11,196 nucleotides of DNA from an uncultured Succinatimonas sp. (GTDB taxonomy: Bacteria > Pseudomonadota > Gammaproteobacteria > Enterobacterales > Succinivibrionaceae): contig CALFLJ010000161.1 of assembly GCA_937880335.1 (NCBI GenBank), positions 1 through 11,196 of the forward strand, in the 5' to 3' direction. Below are positions 7,288 to 11,196 of the stretch, in pieces. Every line of letters begins with the position of its first letter. Position 1 is the first letter of the stretch. The notes beneath the pieces were generated by a model that saw nothing but the letters and a program-made list of their open reading frames with translations, ran no database searches and was not told the DNA's origin. The position numbers and the translations under genes were made by a program.

Positions 7288-7313
7288 GCTCTGAGCTAAA
7301 AAACTAGCAGAGC
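7288..7313 (+). promoter_or_regulatory. Leader stem-loop covering the waaC ribosome binding site
   Basis: GCTCTG (7288-7293) pairs perfectly with CAGAGC (7308-7313). Inside, CTA (7296-7298) can pair with TAG (7305-7307) after a 2-nt bulge, leaving a 6-nt loop. The right arm contains AGAG, the only ribosome-binding-like sequence before the ATG at 7320, so folding would hide it. The six G-C/A-T pairs stand out in an otherwise AT-only spacer. Alternatively it is an attenuator-type terminator, as it is followed by AATTTT. Confidence 0.45.
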
Positions 7314-7319
7314 AATTTT

Positions 7320-8372
7320 ATGCTTCCTCGAAAAATAAAATCCATTTGTATTCTTAGACTTACTGCATTAGGGGACTGTATCAATACGTTTGGACTAATC
7401 CATGCGCTTCAAGCAGAAAAAAATGATCTAGACCTTATGTGGATTATTGACAGTCGATTTGCATCTTTATTTAGGGATCATCTTGGTAATGATTTAGTGC
7501 CCATGCTTCCTATTGATATAAAAAACCAAGGACTTTTTAACGCTTGTCGAGAAATAAAAAATACATTAAACAATAAAAAGTGGGATTATGCATTTGCACT
7601 TCAAACATCAATAAAAGCTTCACTATGCTTTAGAAACGTAAAAGCGAAAATAAAGCTTGGATACGATGAAGAACGTTCCCGCGAAGCTCAGTTCCTGTTT
7701 ATAGACCAAAAAGTTCAATCACCAAATAACCCTCATGTTTTAGCAGGATTCATGGCATTTGCAGAACACATTGGTTTTGATGATTTAAGACCATCTTGGG
7801 ATTTTAAGTTAAGCGACTGTGAGCTAAATCCATATAAAGAATTATTTAAAGATGATCGAATATTTACGATATCTCCTTCGTCTGCAAGAGAGCAAAAAAA
7901 CTGGACAGTAGAAGGATATACTTCTGTAGCAGAGCATGCCATAGAAGAAGGTTTTAAAGTAGTACTAGTAGGAACTAATGACAAAAAAGAAATAGATCTT
8001 TGTAACAAAATATCAAATAGGATTAACTGTAATTGTTTAAATCTATGTGGGAAAACCAACCTACGACAACTTGCAGCTGTTATAAGTTTGTCCTCTTTAG
8101 TTTTATCTCCAGATAGCGCTGCCATGCATTTAGCATCCGCTCTTAGTATTCCTGTAATAGGTTTATTTGCCATTCACAACCCAAAACGAGTTGGATCTTG
8201 GAATTATCCTGATTTATGGGTATCTGTTTATAATGATTGTGCCTCTAAGGAATGTAAAGATAAAAATATATCTTGGCGTTACAGAGTAAAGGATCCTCAT
8301 GCAATGGATAAAATAGAAATCCAAACCGTTATTGATACTTTTGAAAAAGCTTGTGAAAAATATCTAGACTAA
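7320..8372 (+). CDS. waaC: LPS heptosyltransferase I (WaaC/OpsX-like, family GT9)
   Basis: This enzyme adds the first L,D-heptose from ADP-heptose to the Kdo residue of the core, at the cytoplasmic face of the inner membrane. The 350-residue GT9 protein begins SICILRLTALGDCINTFGLIHAL, with D19 equivalent to the family's proposed catalytic Asp. ISPSSAREQKNWTVEGY (184-200) resembles the donor region of heptosyltransferases, and LSPDSAAMHLASAL (262-275) is the ADP-heptose signature. GLFAIHNPKRVGSWNY (281-296) looks more like OpsX than enterobacterial WaaC, and the divergent kdkA fits OpsX, which works on phosphorylated Kdo. Length is slightly above E. coli WaaC (319). The start site has only AGAG as a ribosome binding site. 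coaD follows after 9 bp. The heptosyltransferase call is firm; I versus another GT9 acceptor is inferred from context. Confidence 0.85.
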   Translation: MLPRKIKSICILRLTALGDCINTFGLIHALQAEKNDLDLMWIIDSRFASLFRDHLGNDLVPMLPIDIKNQGLFNACREIKNTLNNKKWDYAFALQTSIKASLCFRNVKAKIKLGYDEERSREAQFLFIDQKVQSPNNPHVLAGFMAFAEHIGFDDLRPSWDFKLSDCELNPYKELFKDDRIFTISPSSAREQKNWTVEGYTSVAEHAIEEGFKVVLVGTNDKKEIDLCNKISNRINCNCLNLCGKTNLRQLAAVISLSSLVLSPDSAAMHLASALSIPVIGLFAIHNPKRVGSWNYPDLWVSVYNDCASKECKDKNISWRYRVKDPHAMDKIEIQTVIDTFEKACEKYLD

Positions 8373-8381
8373 GGAATAAAA

Positions 8382-8861
8382 ATGGTTAACACATTGGCTG
8401 TTTTTCCAGGAACTTTCGATCCTATTACACTAGGTCACTTTGATATTATAAAAAGAGCCTCAAGAATTTTTTCTGAAGTAATAGTAGCAGTTGCTGAAAG
8501 TCCAAGAAAAAATACTCTATTTACACTTGAAGAACGTTTACAACTAGTAAAAAAAGTTTGTGCAACACAAGAAAATGTAAAAGCTTTAGCTTTTACAGGT
8601 ATGTTGGTTGATTTTCTAAAAGAAAACAATGCAGATATCTTAGTTAGAGGTATTCGTACTGTTGTTGATTATGACTACGAAATGCAGCTTGCAGGTATGT
8701 ATAGAGCATTAATGCCTAATATGGAAATAGTAATGCTTCCAACAGAAGGATCTGTTGCTTATATTTCATCGACTTTAGTTAGAGATGTTATTGTTCATAA
8801 AGGTGATATATCTAAGTTCGTACCTGAGGGAGTTGCAAGCTACATTACAAAAAAATTTTAA
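8382..8861 (+). CDS. coaD: Pantetheine-phosphate adenylyltransferase
   Basis: CoaD (PPAT) transfers AMP from ATP to 4'-phosphopantetheine, giving dephospho-CoA, the penultimate step of coenzyme A synthesis in the cytoplasm. The 159-residue protein has the nucleotidyltransferase motif PGTFDPITLGH (9-19, T/HxGH with H19). RGIRTVVDYDYE (89-100) binds substrate, and ISSTLVR (128-134) is the second nucleotide-binding motif. The size equals the E. coli enzyme (159). ATG at 8382 follows TAAGGA (8370-8375), which overlaps the waaC stop codon, so the two genes are very likely one transcript. Linkage of coaD to waaA and mutM is common in gammaproteobacteria and is partly kept here. Confidence 0.97.
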   Translation: MVNTLAVFPGTFDPITLGHFDIIKRASRIFSEVIVAVAESPRKNTLFTLEERLQLVKKVCATQENVKALAFTGMLVDFLKENNADILVRGIRTVVDYDYEMQLAGMYRALMPNMEIVMLPTEGSVAYISSTLVRDVIVHKGDISKFVPEGVASYITKKF

Positions 8862-8865
8862 ACTT

Positions 8866-9687
8866 CTATTTTTGACAACAAGGACAAAAATATGTTGAAC
8901 GTTGTCCTTGTACAATTTTTTTTATAACTCCCCCACACCTTTGGCAACATTCACCTTCACGACCGTAAACTAATAAATTTTGTACAAAATACCCCATTTT
9001 TCCATCAGCACCTTCAAAGTCTCTAATAGTAGTACCACCTTTTAAAATTGCTGCTTTTAAAATGCTTTGCGTAGATTCGACAACTAACTTACATTCTTCG
9101 TAAGTAATATTATTAGCGATTCTTAATGGGGAAATATGCGTATCAAATAAAATTTCACTAGCATAGATATTCCCAACACCAACAACAATGGCTCCATCCA
9201 TAATCGCCTGCTTAATTGATATTTTTCTCTTTTTCAGAGCTTTTAGTAAATAATCTGCATTAAACTCATCGGAAAAAGGCTCTGGTCCTAATTTACTAAC
9301 GTGTTCGTCATCATTTATAGGATCTAAATTTGGAGGAAAGTATTTAACTAAACCAAAACGTCGAGCATCATTTAATATAATACTATGTCCGTTATTTAAC
9401 GTTAATTTAAAATGATCGTGCTTGCCTAACTGCTCGCTATCTAAGGCAACCCTTAAGTGTCCAGACATTCCAAGATGTAAAAGAATAGCTCCTTGATCAG
9501 TCTTAATAATAATGTATTTTCCCCTTCTAAAGGTATCAACTACTTTTGAGTTACAAAGATTTTTAAGTTTTTCAGAAAAAGGTTCTCGTAATTTTTTTTT
9601 ACTAAAGAACACATCTGTAATTACAGCTTTATTCAGTATGGGTGCTATACCACGTCTAGTAACTTCAACTTCTGGTAATTCAGGCAT
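8866..9687 (-). CDS. mutM: Formamidopyrimidine-DNA glycosylase (8-oxoguanine glycosylase/AP lyase)
   Basis: MutM (Fpg) removes 8-oxoguanine and formamidopyrimidines from DNA and cleaves the abasic site, preventing G:C to T:A mutations. The 273-residue protein starts MPELPEVEV, with P2 as the Schiff-base nucleophile after Met removal and E3 as the proton donor. It has RRGKYI with K57, LHLGMSGHLR with the intercalating M74, and DARRFGLV with R109 and F111. The helix-two-turn-helix includes VVGVGNIYASE (168-178). A C-terminal zinc finger is formed by C248, C251, C268 and C271 with R263 between. E. coli Fpg is 269 residues. A near-perfect Shine-Dalgarno, AAAGGAGGT, lies at about 9691-9699. An A9 run spans codons 30-32 (Lys-Lys-Lys). 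The stop is only 4 bp from the coaD stop, with no terminator between. Confidence 0.97.
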   Translation of the reverse strand: MPELPEVEVTRRGIAPILNKAVITDVFFSKKKLREPFSEKLKNLCNSKVVDTFRRGKYIIIKTDQGAILLHLGMSGHLRVALDSEQLGKHDHFKLTLNNGHSIILNDARRFGLVKYFPPNLDPINDDEHVSKLGPEPFSDEFNADYLLKALKKRKISIKQAIMDGAIVVGVGNIYASEILFDTHISPLRIANNITYEECKLVVESTQSILKAAILKGGTTIRDFEGADGKMGYFVQNLLVYGREGECCQRCGGVIKKIVQGQRSTYFCPCCQK

Positions 9688-9822
9688 ATAACCTCCTTTT
9701 AATCTAATAGATTAGATATAAAGAAATTAAACTTACAAGAAGTATATAAATTTTTTTAAATCAATATCAAATAACAAATAAAATAATTATTAAGCCCAGA
9801 GACAAAATACAAAGGAAAAAAA
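9688..9822. promoter_or_regulatory. Divergent mutM / LysR spacer with a 16-bp palindrome
   Basis: A perfect dyad, ATCTAAT-AG-ATTAGAT, lies at 9702-9717, just upstream of the mutM ribosome binding site, where it could be an operator or a leader hairpin. LysR regulators often control a divergent neighbour, but their sites usually contain T-N11-A and lie further from the start codon. TATAAA near 9744 is a possible -10 for the LysR gene. Nothing else is clear. Confidence 0.4.
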
Positions 9823-10752
9823 ATGACCTTAACCCAACTAAAATATGCAATAACAATTTCTGAAACAGGATCTTTTAACAAAGCATCCCAAATACTTTAT
9901 ATTTCCCAACCAAGCCTCTCAAATTCAATCCATGAGCTAGAAAAAGAATTTTCGTTAACACTTTTTCACCGCTCGGGAAAAGGTGTAAGTCTTACCAATG
10001 AAGGAAGAGAATTTATTGCATATGCAAGACAAATCTATCAACAATATGAAACGTTAATTGATAAATTTGGAAAAAATGGAACTATAAAAAAGAAGATGGG
10101 AGTATCTACACAGCATTACTCTTTTGCCATAAAATCATTTGTAGAAATGGTAAAAAAATTTAACACAGCAGAATATGACTTCGCCATAAGAGAAACCAAA
10201 ACAAAAGAAGTTATTGAAGATGTCGCAAGTCAAAAAAGTGAGATTGGAATTATTTATCTTTCAAACTTTAATAGAAATTTAATTTTAAAACTAATAAATT
10301 CCTATGACCTTGAATTCCATCATCTTGTAAATTGTCAAGTTTACGTTTACATCTATAAAGAACACCCTTTGGCTAAAAAGAAATTTGCAACCTTTAAAGA
10401 TCTTGAGGATTATCCTTCCTTATCTTTTGAACAAGGAGATAATAGTTCTTTTTATTTTGCTGAGGAAATTTACTCCACAAAAGACTACCAACGTACAGTA
10501 AAAGTAAATGATCGGGCTACAATGTTAAATTTAATGAAAGGATTAAATGGTTTTACACTTTGTTCAGGAATCATTTGTGAAGAGTTAAACGGTGACGAAT
10601 ATTTGGCTATTCCATTTTGTCCTGGTGAGGAAGATGAGGATGACAACATGGACATAGGATATATTGTCAAAAAAAATCATATTTTAAGCAAAATGGCGAC
10701 TCTTTATATTGAGGAAATTTTATCCTACTTCAAACGTTACGGAATTATATAG
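9823..10752 (+). CDS. LysR-family transcriptional regulator
   Basis: This is a DNA-binding regulator acting as a multimer in response to an unknown small-molecule co-inducer. The 309-residue protein has the LysR winged helix-turn-helix at residues 1-60: LTQLKYAITISETGSFNKAS, then the recognition helix QPSLSNSIHELE (29-40) and the wing LFHRSGKGVSLTNEG. A linker helix follows (about 60-85), then a substrate-binding-like effector domain from about 92. The segment AEYDFAIRETKTKEVIEDV recalls LysR proteins more usual in Firmicutes, which is an impression and not a search result. A short acidic cluster (EEDEDD) lies near residue 270. ATG is preceded by AAAGGA and a run of As. It is divergent from mutM, but nothing ties it to DNA repair. 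Its target and ligand cannot be read from the sequence. Confidence 0.93.
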   Translation: MTLTQLKYAITISETGSFNKASQILYISQPSLSNSIHELEKEFSLTLFHRSGKGVSLTNEGREFIAYARQIYQQYETLIDKFGKNGTIKKKMGVSTQHYSFAIKSFVEMVKKFNTAEYDFAIRETKTKEVIEDVASQKSEIGIIYLSNFNRNLILKLINSYDLEFHHLVNCQVYVYIYKEHPLAKKKFATFKDLEDYPSLSFEQGDNSSFYFAEEIYSTKDYQRTVKVNDRATMLNLMKGLNGFTLCSGIICEELNGDEYLAIPFCPGEEDEDDNMDIGYIVKKNHILSKMATLYIEEILSYFKRYGII

Positions 10753-11196
10753 GCTAGTTCCATAAGAAAGAATACCGCTTAAATTTTTCATACGGGATGT
10801 ACAGGGAAGCGTGATCATGTAACTGCGTCAACTCGCTTGTTAAACGTGCATAGCAGAAACATTTGGCATTTATTACTAAGCTATCATGCTTCTATATCTA
10901 GAATATTCCAAAACCATAAAACTGGACAAAAGTATTTATCGTTATGAGAATTTTGCCTGTTTAATAGTTACATAAAATGTACAAGGAATAGGGTAGTGTA
11001 TTTTAGGCAATCATAAGATAGCACTTTTCGTTCTTACACAATATTAATAGTTTTCTTATCTTCCATTATTTGCACTTTTATTTTAAACCGGCACTTTTCT
11101 ATATAGGTATATTTATTACCTATATGCTTATTAAAGGTGTTTTTTTGTCATATTCAATCTTGCCTCCGGTTATATGCCAGAAGATTAAGGGCTACA
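10753..11196. other. Gene-poor right edge with repeats and possible insertion-sequence debris
   Basis: No complete gene is visible. GCACTTTT occurs three times (11021-11028, 11072-11079, 11091-11098). A perfect dyad, ATATAGGTA / TACCTATAT, lies at 11101-11125. A 54-codon plus-strand frame without a start codon (10783-10944) ends in KTGQKYLSL followed by TGA, recalling the N-termini of some IS1634-type transposases. On the minus strand, a frame open to the window edge ends ALNLLAYNRRQD at 11154-11156. Each of these is weak alone; together they suggest a decayed or partial mobile element. Confidence 0.25.
11101..11125. repeat. 9-bp perfect inverted repeat
   Basis: Arms ATATAGGTA (11101-11109) and TACCTATAT (11117-11125) enclose the 7-nt centre TATTTAT. 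It starts two bases after the third GCACTTTT copy. It could be a terminator for a minus-strand gene ending at 11154, an operator, or part of an insertion-sequence end. No T tract follows on either strand, which argues against a simple rho-independent terminator. Confidence 0.4.

Larger units (their letters stand above)
6961..7319. promoter_or_regulatory. AT-rich divergent kdkA / waaC region
   Basis: No coding frame is visible in this strongly AT-rich spacer. It contains a dyad at 7086-7102 (ATATACT, ACA, AGTATAT). AGTATT/AATACT half-sites occur at 7001-7006, 7032-7037 and 7054-7059, resembling the arms of the palindrome upstream of hldD. A perfect TATAAT lies at 7251-7256, and a stem-loop lies just before waaC. 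The kdkA promoter must also lie here but cannot be picked out among many AT-rich candidates. Confidence 0.4.

Noticed and set aside
7733..8173. 146-codon minus-strand open frame inside waaC
   Set aside because: Antisense shadow of a clear GT9 gene; no ribosome binding site or recognisable domain.
8435..8629. 64-codon minus-strand open frame inside coaD
   Set aside because: Antisense shadow of coaD.
10485..10670. 61-codon minus-strand open frame inside the LysR gene
   Set aside because: Its serine-rich run is just the complement of the acidic EEDEDD codons of the LysR protein.
10739..10762. GGAATT/AGTTCC hairpin at the end of the LysR gene as terminator
   Set aside because: Six pairs with a wobble, spanning the stop codon, and no following T tract.
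10886..10975. 29-codon plus-strand ORF starting at ATG 10886
   Set aside because: No ribosome binding site and too short to distinguish from chance.

Overview
The window is a low-GC chromosomal segment (roughly 70% A+T by eye, not computed) from a Gram-negative bacterium. It carries inner-core lipopolysaccharide (LPS) genes next to housekeeping genes. HldD, WaaF, WaaA, CoaD and MutM all read like gammaproteobacterial proteins. The combination of a Kdo kinase (KdkA) with an OpsX/WaaC-like heptosyltransferase is what is known from Haemophilus-type LPS. A low-GC gammaproteobacterium such as a member of the Succinivibrionaceae would fit, but that is a guess. No phylogeny could be run.

Layout from left to right. 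Positions 1-461 are AT-rich and gene-poor. Positions 462-1022 hold one reading frame broken by two stop codons, whose last part is a 109-codon unidentified ORF. On the minus strand follow hldD (ADP-heptose epimerase) and, overlapping its 3' end, a GlpG-type rhomboid protease gene broken by a single-base frameshift at an A7 run. A 239-bp divergent spacer with a 21-bp palindrome separates these from plus-strand waaF (heptosyltransferase II) and waaA (Kdo transferase). After a terminator come two minus-strand genes: a KefF/NQO-type flavodoxin-fold quinone reductase and, upstream of it, kdkA (Kdo kinase). A 359-bp very AT-rich divergent spacer leads to plus-strand waaC/opsX (heptosyltransferase I) and coaD (pantetheine-phosphate adenylyltransferase). 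coaD converges on mutM (formamidopyrimidine-DNA glycosylase) with only 4 bp between them. A plus-strand LysR regulator is divergent from mutM. The last 444 bp carry no clear gene, but contain repeats and possible insertion-sequence debris.

Together hldD, waaA, kdkA, waaC and waaF cover heptose-donor supply, Kdo addition to lipid A, Kdo phosphorylation and addition of heptoses I and II. That is nearly a complete inner-core pathway, split over at least four transcription units. coaD and mutM are frequent neighbours of waaA in gammaproteobacteria. I see no defence system, CRISPR array, tRNA, rRNA or clearly novel system. The most interesting signals are the broken rhomboid gene, poly-A tracts of 9 near the 5' ends of kdkA and mutM, several dyad-symmetric elements in promoter regions, and the decayed reading frame at the left edge.
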